From: Rubrivivax sp.
Lineage (GTDB): Bacteria > Pseudomonadota > Gammaproteobacteria > Burkholderiales > Burkholderiaceae_C
DNA length: 47,166 nt
Reading direction: 5' to 3'
Assembly (NCBI GenBank): GCA_030680415.1
Contig: JAUXVE010000157.1
Coordinates: forward strand, 1 to 47,166
Shown: one piece after another, positions 16,108-24,010 of the stretch
Layout: each line of letters starts with the position of its first letter
Numbering within the stretch: position 1 is the first letter of the stretch
Position numbers and translations under genes: made by a program
The notes under the pieces: model-generated
Told to the model about the DNA's origin: nothing
Seen by the model: only the letters and a program-made list of their open reading frames with translations
The model's database searches: none

Positions 16108-17217
16108 ATGGTCGAAATCGATGGCGCCCACGGCGAAGGCGGCGGCCAACTCGTGCGCACGGCGGTGGCCCTTTCCGCCGTCACCGGCGTGCCGGTGCGC
16201 ATCGTCGACATCCGCGCCAGACGCCGCCGGCCCGGCCTGGCCGCGCAGCACGCTGCCGCCGTGCAGGCGGTGGCGGCGCTGTGCGACGCCCGCTGCGAGG
16301 GCGTGCAGACCCGTTCGACCACGCTCTCGTTCTGGCCGCACCGGCTGCATGGCGGCGTGTTCGAGGTGGACGTCGGCACCGCCGGCAGCATCGCGCTGGT
16401 GCTGCAGGCCATGTTGCCGGCCGCGCTGAGCAGCGGCCAGCATGTCGAGGTGGCACTGCGTGGCGGCACCGATGTGCCGATGGCGCCGCCGATGGACTAC
16501 CTGCGGCTCGTGCTGCTGCCGCTGCTGGCGCGCATGGGCGTGCAGGCCGAACTGGACATGGTGCGCCGTGGCTACTTCCCGCAGGGAGGTGGCGAGGTGC
16601 GGCTCGCGCTGCGGCCGCTGACCCGCCTGACGCCGTTCGCGGTGGCGGAGCGCGGCCCGGTCGCGCACGTCGACCTGCTGGCGCATGTTGCGCATCTGCC
16701 GGGCGAGATCGCCCAGCGCATGGCGGCCGCCGCACGCGCTGCGCTGCCGCCGCAATTGCCGGTGCAGGCCGAGGTGGACGTCTGCGCGCCGGAGCTGGCA
16801 CTCGGCCCGGGCGGGGCGATCGTGTTGCGCGCCGTGGCGGCCCGTACCACGCTGGGCGCGGCCGCGGTGGCCGCGCGCGGCGTGCCGGCCGAACGGCTGG
16901 GGCAGGCCGCCGCGTCGTCCCTGCGACGCGACCTCGACGCGGGGGCCACGCTCGACGTCCACGCGGTCGACCAGATGCTGGTCTTCCTGGCCCTGGCCGA
17001 CGGGCCTTGCGCCTTCCGCGCCGCGGAACTGGGCTCGCACGCGCGCACGGTGATGTGGCTGCTGGAGAAGCTGACGCCGGCGCGCTTCGATGTCTCGCCG
17101 GCTGGAGCGGGCGTGCTCGTGCGCGTGCTGCCGGGCTCTCAGGGGCAGCTCGCTGAATCGGCCAGCACGGCGATCGCCTGCGCCAGGCCGTCGGCCACGC
17201 GTGCCATGCGCACATAG
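16108..17217 (+). CDS. rtcA: RNA 3'-terminal phosphate cyclase
   Basis: Converts RNA 3'-phosphate to 2',3'-cyclic phosphate through an AMP-histidine intermediate. The 369 residues begin MVEIDGAHGEGGGQLVRTA, the conserved N-terminal signature, with RGGTDVPMAPPMDYL in the centre and the nucleophile His285 in LDVHAVDQMLVF. E. coli RtcA has 338 residues; here the family ends near 342 and residues 345-369 are extra. That tail lies exactly on the part of the gene that overlaps the convergent M28 peptidase, so the normal stop appears to have been lost. No rtcB ligase or rtcR activator is beside it. ATG 16108 has only a poor upstream site. Confidence 0.9.
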   Translation: MVEIDGAHGEGGGQLVRTAVALSAVTGVPVRIVDIRARRRRPGLAAQHAAAVQAVAALCDARCEGVQTRSTTLSFWPHRLHGGVFEVDVGTAGSIALVLQAMLPAALSSGQHVEVALRGGTDVPMAPPMDYLRLVLLPLLARMGVQAELDMVRRGYFPQGGGEVRLALRPLTRLTPFAVAERGPVAHVDLLAHVAHLPGEIAQRMAAAARAALPPQLPVQAEVDVCAPELALGPGGAIVLRAVAARTTLGAAAVAARGVPAERLGQAAASSLRRDLDAGATLDVHAVDQMLVFLALADGPCAFRAAELGSHARTVMWLLEKLTPARFDVSPAGAGVLVRVLPGSQGQLAESASTAIACARPSATRAMRT

Positions 17218-18026
17218 TCGATCTTCTCGGGCGTGTCCGACGCGGCGTGGTAGTGGGCGTAGCGGTAGAAGGCGGTATCGGTGACCATCACGGCGGCATA
17301 GCCCGCACGCCAGAACGACCACTGGTCGCTCCAGGCGACCCCGGGCACGATGGCCGGGCTGGCCAGTCGCTCGGCAGGGAAGTCCGAACGCGAGCGGAAA
17401 GCGCGCACCAGCGCGTCGAGGGCGCGGCGCGAGCGCAGGTTGGACACGAAGGCGATGAAATTGCCGCGCTGCGGATAGAACCAGCGCAGCAACGGCGGGT
17501 AGGCCTGGCTGCCGGGTGCATCCGAGTAGCAGCCGAGCATCTCCAGCGACAGCATGAGCCGGATGTCGTCGCCGCGCCGGCGCGCCGCGCTGGCGTAGAT
17601 CCAGCTGCCCATCTGACGCGTGAAGAAGAACGGCGCCTCCTCGTTGACGAAGGCGACGAGCCTGACGGTGCGGCGCAGCGAGCGTGGCTGCAGCGCCCTG
17701 GCGATCTCGATCAGGCTGGCCACGCCGCTGGCGTTGTCGTCGGCGCCCGGGCTGCCGCGCACCGTGTCGTAGTGGGCGCCGACGACGATGATCTCGCTGC
17801 GGCCTGCGGTCCCCGGCAGCGTGACCTCGAGGTTCTCGCAGCGGACCCGGTGCGTCTGGTAGTACTGCGGCGCCGCCTCGCAACCCGCCTCGGCGAAGGC
17901 GCCGCGGATGTAATCGGCCGCCGCGTGCAGCGCATCTGGCCGCCAGACGTTGCGCTCGCCGATCGTTTGCGCGAGTGCCTGCACGTGGCGCCGCAAGCGC
18001 CGCTCCGAAACCAGCTCACGGCTCAC
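17139..18026 (-). CDS. M28-family metallopeptidase (aminopeptidase type)
   Basis: 295 residues with the two-zinc M28 pattern: His85 in VVGAHYDTVRG, Asp97 in PGADDNASG, the catalytic pair Glu129-Glu130 in FVNEEAPFF, Glu162 in LSLEMLG and a His at 258/260 in YAHYHAASDTPEK. GTG 18026 is chosen because AAGGA lies 7 bases upstream; ATG 18074 in the same frame is possible. No clear signal peptide is seen with either start, so it may be cytoplasmic. The 3' end overlaps rtcA by 79 bases in convergent orientation. It is divergent from the DJ-1-type gene with 140 bases between them. Confidence 0.8.
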   Translation of the reverse strand: MSRELVSERRLRRHVQALAQTIGERNVWRPDALHAAADYIRGAFAEAGCEAAPQYYQTHRVRCENLEVTLPGTAGRSEIIVVGAHYDTVRGSPGADDNASGVASLIEIARALQPRSLRRTVRLVAFVNEEAPFFFTRQMGSWIYASAARRRGDDIRLMLSLEMLGCYSDAPGSQAYPPLLRWFYPQRGNFIAFVSNLRSRRALDALVRAFRSRSDFPAERLASPAIVPGVAWSDQWSFWRAGYAAVMVTDTAFYRYAHYHAASDTPEKIDYVRMARVADGLAQAIAVLADSASCP

Positions 18027-18165
18027 GGACGATTCCTTCACACTCCGGGCGGGCAAGGCGATCACCGTCTGCATCCTCACACGGCCAAGGCGGGGCGAAT
18101 TGCGCTGGCGCAACGCTGCCGGTGCGCGACAGGCGCAGACTGCCGAACACCCTTGCCGAGCCCTC

Positions 18166-18704
18166 ATGAAGGCCCTCATCGTCAGCGCCGATCGATTCGA
18201 GGACAGCGAACTGCTGGAACCGGTACGGCGCCTGCGCGAGGCAGGCGTCGCGGTGGACATCGCCTCGACGCGGCGCGGCGTCGTCACCGGCAAGCATGGC
18301 CACCGCGTCGAGGTGGACAAGTTGGTCGCGGCGCTGGATGCCGCCGACGACGACCTGCTGCTGCTACCGGGCGGCGCGGCGCCGGCGGCGCTGCGTGGAG
18401 ACGCTGCGGTGCTGCAGCTCGTGCGCAGCTTCGTGGCCGCGGCCAAACCCGTCGCGGCCATCTGTCACGGTCCGCAGTTGCTGGCCGCTGCCGGGGTGCT
18501 GCAGGGGCGCCGCGCCACCGGCTACCGCACGGTGGCGGGCGCGTTGCGCAGCGCCGGCGCCGCCCACATGGATCTCTTGTCGCCCTGGCCCGACAGCGTG
18601 GCGCGTGCCGTGGCGGCCTCCCCGAACAGAGCTTCGACGCGCGCGAACGGGACGCCCCCTTTGCCAGGATCGCCGCGTTCTACGGCCGCGAACGGACGCG
18701 GTAA
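18166..18704 (+). pseudogene. DJ-1/PfpI-family protein with a disrupted C-terminus
   Basis: ATG 18166 starts MKALIVSADRFEDSEL and continues with the DJ-1/PfpI fold; the nucleophile elbow is intact (VAAICHGPQLLAAAG, Cys100-His101, Glu12). Relatives follow GRRATGY with a conserved strand (V-D-E, then LVTSR-P-D-LPAF), which is missing here. The starting frame instead runs on as arginine/proline-rich sequence to 18822. A shift of frame near 18620 gives EQSFDARERDAPFARIAAFY and a stop at 18704 with a more protein-like composition and a normal total length of about 179. So a frameshift, or a deletion plus frameshift, is likely. If translated unshifted, the end would be 18822. Confidence 0.5.
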
Positions 18705-19118
18705 GGCGGCGCCATGCGCGCGCCGCGCGGCCGGACCGACACGTCCTCATCTGAGGCCCGCAAGGCGCTGCGCGAACAGCCGATTGGCCGATCTCGAAGC
18801 ACCGGTCACTCAGCAGCGGTGAGCGGCAGCGGCAGCACGGCGGATCAACCAGCTCGGGGCTGCTGAGGGTCGCCAAGAGACAGTCGCCTTTCGAAGTTCA
18901 GCGCCAAGAGAAACAGTCGCCGAGTCTGCGCGTCCAGATAGCCGCCGCTGACGGCGGGCTGCGCCCAGTTGCGGGCGCTCCTGACCGTCCGGTTCAGGCG
19001 CCCGGACCTGTGCCTCGCGTCTGGTGCGAGGCAATTGAGACATCGTTGACGCCCTGAGGTGGGCGCTCGGAAGCAGGCGCCCTCAAGGGTCAGCACGGGT
19101 CAACTGCGATACTTTGGA
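18705..19118. other. Intergenic stretch with a tandem direct repeat
   Basis: About 410 bases with no recognised gene. A minus-strand open frame at 18845-19096 (with RLFLLALNFERRLSLGD) could not be assigned and partly spans the repeat. The notable content is the direct repeat at 18871-18921, annotated separately. The end of the stretch (19040-19095) is GC-rich with short inverted repeats (GGGCGC and GGCGCC) but no T run. Confidence 0.4.
18871..18921. repeat. Direct repeat, two copies 31 bases apart
   Basis: CGCCAAGAGACAGTCGCC at 18871-18888 recurs as CGCCAAGAGAAACAGTCGCC at 18902-18921, differing by a 2-base insertion. Multiple closely spaced copies of a transposase-binding sequence are known at IS21-family ends, so this may be an element remnant; an operator is the alternative. 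No transposase is seen nearby. Confidence 0.45.
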
Positions 19119-20258
19119 TCAGAGTTGCTTGATGACGTGGAAGGTGTGCCCGTCGGCGAGCGCCAAGTAGATCGGTGCTTCGCTCATGCGCACTCCGCCG
19201 CAAACCGCGTGGCGCGCGCTTGCATAGCCCCTGCTGGGGAGAGGCCACCGATCCTCCAGCAGGGCTCCGAGAAAGTGCATCCCTTCGTAAAGCGACTGAC
19301 CGATCGAATTGAGCGCAGGCGCACGGTCGCCAAACTGTGAGTGATAGCGTTCCTTGAACGCCGAGTTGGCGTCGGTCTCCAGCGCAGCGAAATAGCCCAT
19401 CGCAACATACAGGTTGTCTGTATTCTCGGCACCGATGGCGAGCAGTTGGTTCTCCTCGATGGCGCACGAAAGCCGCAACACGCGTTGCTGCAGCCCGGCC
19501 CGGCCAAACGCGCGATTGAAGTCGACAGCGTCCTGGCCGACCATCGATATGAGTACGGCATCGGCCCGCGACGCGCGCAACCGGTCGATCACCTGAGAGT
19601 AGTCGCCGACGCTGAACGGCAGGAAGGTCTCGGCCACCACCTCGCCGCCCGACGCGGCGATGCTGCGCCGCGCAATGCCGTGTGAGACTCGGGGCCAGAC
19701 GTAGTCATTGCCTACCAGCATCCAGCGTCGCGCCTGGCCGCGCTCGCTCAGCCAGGCGATCGACGGCGTCAGCTGGCGCACCGCGGTCTCGCCGATGGCA
19801 TAGAGGCCGGGCGAAGCGTCGCCCCCTTCGTAGAGGCAGGTGTAGACGAATGGCAAGCGGCCGCCGATGGTGCGCACGATGCGCTGCCGCACCGAACTGA
19901 TGCACATGCCCACCAGCGCGTCGATCTCGCCATCGTCGACCAGGGAACCCAATGTTCCCTCGACGTCCGGCGCCTCGTCGGACGTGTCCACGACGCGCAA
20001 CTCGCACGGCCGGCCGGCAATGCCGGACCAGCGGTTGAGTTCCGCCTGCGCCAGCCGTGCCGAGGCGAGGCACGACGGTCCCCAGATGCCTTCCGGCCCA
20101 CGCAGCGGGGCACACAGGGCAACGCGGAAGTCGCTTCCGGCTCGACGGCCGGTCGTAGTACCGCGATCGAGTCCTGTCGGCCACCGTCCGCGGGTTGGCA
20201 CGGCGTGTCCCAGCAAACCCACGCGGAGCGCGGATCCACAAGCCGCGTCCAGATGCAT
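19119..20258 (-). CDS. AmiC/FmdD-like amide-binding sensor protein
   Basis: 379 residues of the type I periplasmic-binding fold, closest in character to AmiC and to urea/short-chain-amide binding proteins (DFRVALCAPLRGPEGIWGPS, then LAQAELN, LPFVYTCLYEGGD, WMLVGNDYVWPR). ATG 20258 has GAGGAGGGG just upstream. There is no signal peptide: about 45 polar residues precede the domain. It is therefore probably cytoplasmic, like Pseudomonas AmiC, which senses amides and controls an antiterminator. It is divergent from a MarR regulator and stands at the head of an amide transport and amidase locus, supporting a sensing role. No AmiR-type partner is visible. Confidence 0.75.
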   Translation of the reverse strand: MHLDAACGSALRVGLLGHAVPTRGRWPTGLDRGTTTGRRAGSDFRVALCAPLRGPEGIWGPSCLASARLAQAELNRWSGIAGRPCELRVVDTSDEAPDVEGTLGSLVDDGEIDALVGMCISSVRQRIVRTIGGRLPFVYTCLYEGGDASPGLYAIGETAVRQLTPSIAWLSERGQARRWMLVGNDYVWPRVSHGIARRSIAASGGEVVAETFLPFSVGDYSQVIDRLRASRADAVLISMVGQDAVDFNRAFGRAGLQQRVLRLSCAIEENQLLAIGAENTDNLYVAMGYFAALETDANSAFKERYHSQFGDRAPALNSIGQSLYEGMHFLGALLEDRWPLPSRGYASARHAVCGGVRMSEAPIYLALADGHTFHVIKQL

Positions 20259-20338
20259 GATCCCCTCCTCGCTGCGCGCTGATCCATCCGGGATCCTGGG
20301 CCGCCAGCCTTCCCGCCATGTCGCCGACAAATATTCCC

Positions 20339-20369
20339 GTGGCAATACTGCAAGTCTAGAATTTGCCAC
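20339..20369. promoter_or_regulatory. Inverted repeat between AmiC-like and MarR genes, possible operator
   Basis: GTGGCAA (20339-20345) and TTGCCAC (20363-20369) form a perfect 7-base inverted repeat with a 17-base spacer in the 136-base divergent region. A possible plus-strand -10 box TAGAAT (20357-20362) lies at the inner edge of the right arm. A regulator such as the MarR protein could bind here and control both directions (inference). Confidence 0.45.
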
Positions 20370-20394
20370 GCTCAAGGAGCATAGTGCAATCGCC

Positions 20395-20829
20395 ATGCCC
20401 GATCGTGACCTCTCCCAGTACCTGGCTTACCTGCTCGCGTCGGCGCACCGCAGCATGCGCATCGGCCTGAGCCAGTCGATCGGTGACGAGGAGTCCACCG
20501 AGGAGCACTGGCGCATCCTGCACGTGCTGTCCGACGAGCAGGGCCACTCGATGGGCGAACTCGCCGAACGGGTGCTTCTCAACGGCCCGGCCCTGACCAA
20601 GAACATCGACAAGCTGGTGAGCCGCGGCCTCGTCCAGCGTGCGGCCGATGCCAGCGACAACCGCAAGGTCCTGGTCTTCATCAGCGATCTCGGGCTCGAG
20701 CTCGTGGCCAGGCTGAAGGAGCGCGTCGACGCGCACCACATCGGCATCGAGGAAGCCCTCGGCCCGCGCCGGACAAGTCAGCTCAAGCGACTGCTCGAGA
20801 GCTTCATCGAAGAATCGCGCGGCGGCTGA
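20395..20829 (+). CDS. MarR-family transcriptional regulator
   Basis: 144 residues: an N-terminal dimerisation helix, a winged helix-turn-helix (EEHWRILHVLSDEQGHSMGE, then LLNGPALTKNIDKLVSRGLV) and the wing motif DASDNRKVLVFIS, then a C-terminal dimerisation helix. MarR proteins sense small aromatic or acyl compounds and release operator DNA. ATG 20395 is used; AAGGAG lies 14 bases upstream, a little far. It is divergent from the amide sensor and upstream of the flotillin and transporter genes in the same direction, so it is the likely controller of the amide locus. Confidence 0.85.
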   Translation: MPDRDLSQYLAYLLASAHRSMRIGLSQSIGDEESTEEHWRILHVLSDEQGHSMGELAERVLLNGPALTKNIDKLVSRGLVQRAADASDNRKVLVFISDLGLELVARLKERVDAHHIGIEEALGPRRTSQLKRLLESFIEESRGG

Positions 20830-20925
20830 GCGCCGCCCGTTCCTGCTCGACGCTGTACCCGACGGGGCCGCCCGCCGTGGTGGCGCGGCGTCGCGGGGCC
20901 GCAACGCAATCATTCGCCGCGACGC

Positions 20926-20965
20926 AGTACTTGCTCTGGAAAGTACTTATTTCACTTGGAAAGTA
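20926..20965 (+). promoter_or_regulatory. Repeated TGGAAAGTA/AGTACTT motif upstream of the SPFH gene
   Basis: TGGAAAGTA occurs at 20937-20945 and 20957-20965, exactly 20 bases (two helical turns) apart. AGTACTT occurs at 20926-20932 and within the palindrome AAGTACTT (20941-20948). The block is AT-rich in a GC-rich surrounding and lies 52-91 bases before the SPFH start, a suitable place for regulator binding at a promoter. The binding protein is unknown; the MarR product is a candidate. Confidence 0.45.
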
Positions 20966-21016
20966 TCTCAGCCAAGCTCGCGATTGCCGGTTCGGAATTC
21001 GTCCACAGGAACGCCT

Positions 21017-22645
21017 ATGCTCGTGCTCGCCTGGCTGTTCGGGATCATCGCCACGATCGTCGTGATCGCGGTGGTGGTGATCTTCCTCAACCGCTTCTAC
21101 CGCAAGTCCAGCCGCGACGTCGCGATCATCCGCACCGGTTTCGGCGGCCAACGCACGCTGATCTCCGGCGGCTGCCTGGCACTGCCGTTCCTGCACAAGA
21201 TCGACGAGGTGAGCCTGCGCACCATCCGCATTGAGGTGCGGCGCGTGGGCGAGAAGTCGCTGATCACGGAGGACCGCATGCGCGTCGACGCGGAGCTCGA
21301 GTTCTACGTGCGTGTGCAGCCCAGCATCGAAGGCGTGGCCACTGCGGCGCAGTCGCTCGGCTCCAAGGCCTTCACGCCCGACGGCATGCGCAACCTGCTC
21401 GAAGGCCGTTTCATCGACGCGGTCCAGGCCATCGCCGCCAGCCGCACCATGGACACGCTGCACGAGAAGCGCGCCGAATTCGTCGCTGCGGTGTCGTCGC
21501 TGCTGCGCGACAACCTGGCGCAGAACGGCATCCTGCTCGACTCGGTCTCGCTGACGCGGCTGGACCAGACGGCGTTTGCCGCGCTCGACGAGAACAACGC
21601 ATTCAACGCCGTCGGCATGCGGCGGCTGGCCGAGATCATCGCCGTCAACCGCAAGCAGCGCGCCGAGGTCGAGGCCGACGCCGAGATCTCGGTCCGCCAG
21701 ACCCAGCTCGAGGCGACCAAGCGCCGCCTGACCCTGGTGCAGGAAGAGGAGCAGGCACAGATCAACCAGCGGCTGGAGATCGAGAAGTTCAAGTCGCGCA
21801 GCGATGCCGAGGGCGCCCGCGCCCGCGAGGGGGCGATGGCGGCCTCCGAAGGGGCGCGCATCGGTCGCGAACAGGAGACGCGGGTGCGCGAGATCGAGAA
21901 GCAGCGTGCGCTGCGCCGCCTCGAGATCGAGGCGCAGCTCAATTCCGAGGTGGGCAAGATCGAAAGTGCGATCCTGCTCTCCGCCAAGCACGCCGACGAA
22001 GCGCGCGCCCAGGCCGCCGCCGAGCTGGCCCGCAGCGAGGTGATCCTCGCGCAGGAGCAGGTTCAGACCGAGCGCGAGCGTGCCGTGGCCGACCGTTCGC
22101 GCGAGATCGCCATCAAGCGTGTCACCGAAGCCGGCGAGGTGGCCGAGGCCAACGCCGCGACCGAAGCCGCCGTGCTGTTGCGGCGCGCCAAGGCCGAGGC
22201 CGAGGCCACGTTCACCCGCGCCGAGGCCGAACGCGTGCGCATGGTGGCCGAGTCCGAAGGCTCGCGCGCGCTCATCGATGCCGAGAACGCACAGAGCGGC
22301 GCGCTGCTCGACATGAAGCTGGAGAAATACCGCCTGGACCGCCTGCCGGAGATCGTCTCGCAGATGATGAAGCCGGTGGAGAAGATCGACAGCATCCGCA
22401 TCCACCACGTGAGCGGATTCGGTTCGAGCCATCCGGGAGGCGGCAGCGTGGCGACCGACGGCGGCGCCGGCAATGGCAGGGCGCCGGTGACGCAGGTCAT
22501 GGACAGCATTCTCGGCATGGCCCTGCAGTTGCCGGCGCTGAAGAGCATCGGCGACCAGATCGGCGTCGACCTGTCCGGCGCCGTGGAAGCCGGCGCTGGG
22601 CGCAAGCCCGTACCGGGCCCGGCCACCGGCAACGAGGCACCTTGA
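21017..22645 (+). CDS. Flotillin-like SPFH/band 7 membrane protein (YqiK type)
   Basis: 542 residues. A single N-terminal membrane helix (LAWLFGIIATIVVIAVVVIF) is followed by the SPFH domain (about 30-200; GFGGQRTLISGGCLALPFLH), a long coiled coil rich in Glu/Ala/Arg (about 220-430), and a Gly-rich C-terminal region. Such proteins form large membrane-associated oligomers and organise microdomains. ATG 21017 follows AGGA by 6 bases. The gene lies between the MarR regulator and the transporter's binding protein, 102 bases apart, so it may be part of the amide operon and act as a scaffold for the transporter (inference). YqiK-like proteins usually pair with YqiJ/NfeD, which is absent. Confidence 0.85.
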   Translation: MLVLAWLFGIIATIVVIAVVVIFLNRFYRKSSRDVAIIRTGFGGQRTLISGGCLALPFLHKIDEVSLRTIRIEVRRVGEKSLITEDRMRVDAELEFYVRVQPSIEGVATAAQSLGSKAFTPDGMRNLLEGRFIDAVQAIAASRTMDTLHEKRAEFVAAVSSLLRDNLAQNGILLDSVSLTRLDQTAFAALDENNAFNAVGMRRLAEIIAVNRKQRAEVEADAEISVRQTQLEATKRRLTLVQEEEQAQINQRLEIEKFKSRSDAEGARAREGAMAASEGARIGREQETRVREIEKQRALRRLEIEAQLNSEVGKIESAILLSAKHADEARAQAAAELARSEVILAQEQVQTERERAVADRSREIAIKRVTEAGEVAEANAATEAAVLLRRAKAEAEATFTRAEAERVRMVAESEGSRALIDAENAQSGALLDMKLEKYRLDRLPEIVSQMMKPVEKIDSIRIHHVSGFGSSHPGGGSVATDGGAGNGRAPVTQVMDSILGMALQLPALKSIGDQIGVDLSGAVEAGAGRKPVPGPATGNEAP

Positions 22646-22747
22646 ACTGTTCCCTGCGTCCCGGGCGTGACCGCCATGCGACCGCCTCCCTTTACCCGCC
22701 CCGGCACCCTGCACCCCACTCCCCCACCACCCTCAGGAGATGACCCC

Positions 22748-23986
22748 ATGCGCTATTCCCGCCGCGACTTCCTGGCCTCCAGCGGTTCCGCCGCGGGCCT
22801 GACTGCCCTGGGGGCGACGATCCCCTTCGAGATGGCGCTTGCGCAGGGCGCGCCGATCAAGCTCGGCTCGGTCCTCGACAACTCCGGCAACCTCGACGCC
22901 TACGGCAAGCCGATGGTGATGGCCACGACACTCGCGGCCGAGGAGATCAACGCCGCCGGCGGCCTGTTGGGCCGCAAGATCCAGGTCGTGCAGTACGACT
23001 CGCAGTCGGACATCGCGCTGTACACCAAGTTCGCGCAGCAGCTGACGCGCGACGACAAGGTCGACGTGGTTCACGGCGGCATCACCTCGGCCTCCCGCGA
23101 GGCGATCCGCCAGACCTTCCGGCGCGCCAACACGCTGTACTTCTACAACGTGCTGTACGAGGGCGGCGTGTGCGACCGCAACACCGTGTGCACCGGCGTC
23201 ACGCCGGCGCAGGCGGTCGCGCCCGTCATCGAGGTGGCGCTCAAGCAGTGGGGCAAGACGGCCTATGTGCTGGCGGCCGACTACAACTACGGCCAGATCA
23301 CGGCCAAGTGGCTGGACCACTACATGAAGCAGGGCGGGGGCAAGGTGCTCAAGACCGACTTCTTCCCGCTCGACGTGGCCGACTTCGGTTCGACCATCGC
23401 CAAGATCCAACAGGAGAAGCCGGCCTTCGTCGTGGCGGCACTGGTGGGTGGCGCGCACATGTCGTTCTTCCGCCAGTGGGCGGCCTCCGGCATGAACAAG
23501 AAGATCCCGCTTTGCTCCACCACCTTCGGTCTGGGCAACGAGCAGCTGGCGCTGTCGGCGGCCGAGGGCGACGGCATCCTCATTGCCGGCTGCTACAGCG
23601 GCGAGCTGCAGAACCCGGCCACCAAGGACTTCCTGGCCAAGTGGGGCAAGCGCTTCGGCGACACCAAGGCCATCCACGAGATCGCGGTCACGCAGTACCA
23701 GGGCATCATGCTGTGGGCCGCGTGCGTGAAGAAGGCCGGCTCGCTGGATCGGGCCAAGATGCTGGCGGCGATCGAGTCGGGTGTCAGCATCCAGGGCCCC
23801 GGCGGCACCGTCACGCTCGACCCCAAGACCCACCATGCCATCCTCGACATCAACGTGATGGAGGTGAAGAACCAGAAGCTGACGATCAAGCAGCAGTTCA
23901 AGGCCCGCAAGCCGCTCGACACCGCGCAGTACTGCGACCTGTCCAAGAATCCGGACGACAACAAGCAGTACGAAGTCAAGATCTGA
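22748..23986 (+). CDS. Urt/Liv-type ABC transporter substrate-binding protein
   Basis: 412 residues with a Tat-type signal (SRRDFLASSGSAAG) ending near ALAQGA, so exported folded to the periplasm. The mature protein is a type I binding fold (IKLGSVLDNSGNLDAYGKPM, ADYNYGQITAKWLDHYMKQG, CSTTFGLGNEQLAL) typical of urea and short-amide binding proteins (UrtA/FmdD). ATG 22748 has AGGAGA 7 bases upstream. It starts a transporter set: two permeases and two ATPases follow with 24-base or overlapping junctions. With three amide hydrolases downstream the ligand is probably an amide or urea-like compound. Confidence 0.9.
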   Translation: MRYSRRDFLASSGSAAGLTALGATIPFEMALAQGAPIKLGSVLDNSGNLDAYGKPMVMATTLAAEEINAAGGLLGRKIQVVQYDSQSDIALYTKFAQQLTRDDKVDVVHGGITSASREAIRQTFRRANTLYFYNVLYEGGVCDRNTVCTGVTPAQAVAPVIEVALKQWGKTAYVLAADYNYGQITAKWLDHYMKQGGGKVLKTDFFPLDVADFGSTIAKIQQEKPAFVVAALVGGAHMSFFRQWAASGMNKKIPLCSTTFGLGNEQLALSAAEGDGILIAGCYSGELQNPATKDFLAKWGKRFGDTKAIHEIAVTQYQGIMLWAACVKKAGSLDRAKMLAAIESGVSIQGPGGTVTLDPKTHHAILDINVMEVKNQKLTIKQQFKARKPLDTAQYCDLSKNPDDNKQYEVKI

Positions 23987-24010
23987 CGCTGGCGCCAGGC
24001 CCGGCCCGCC

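Noticed and set aside
16018..17883. Minus-strand frame of over 600 codons opposite rtcA
   Set aside because: Low-complexity Arg/Gly/His-rich translation; RtcA and the M28 peptidase explain the coding signal.
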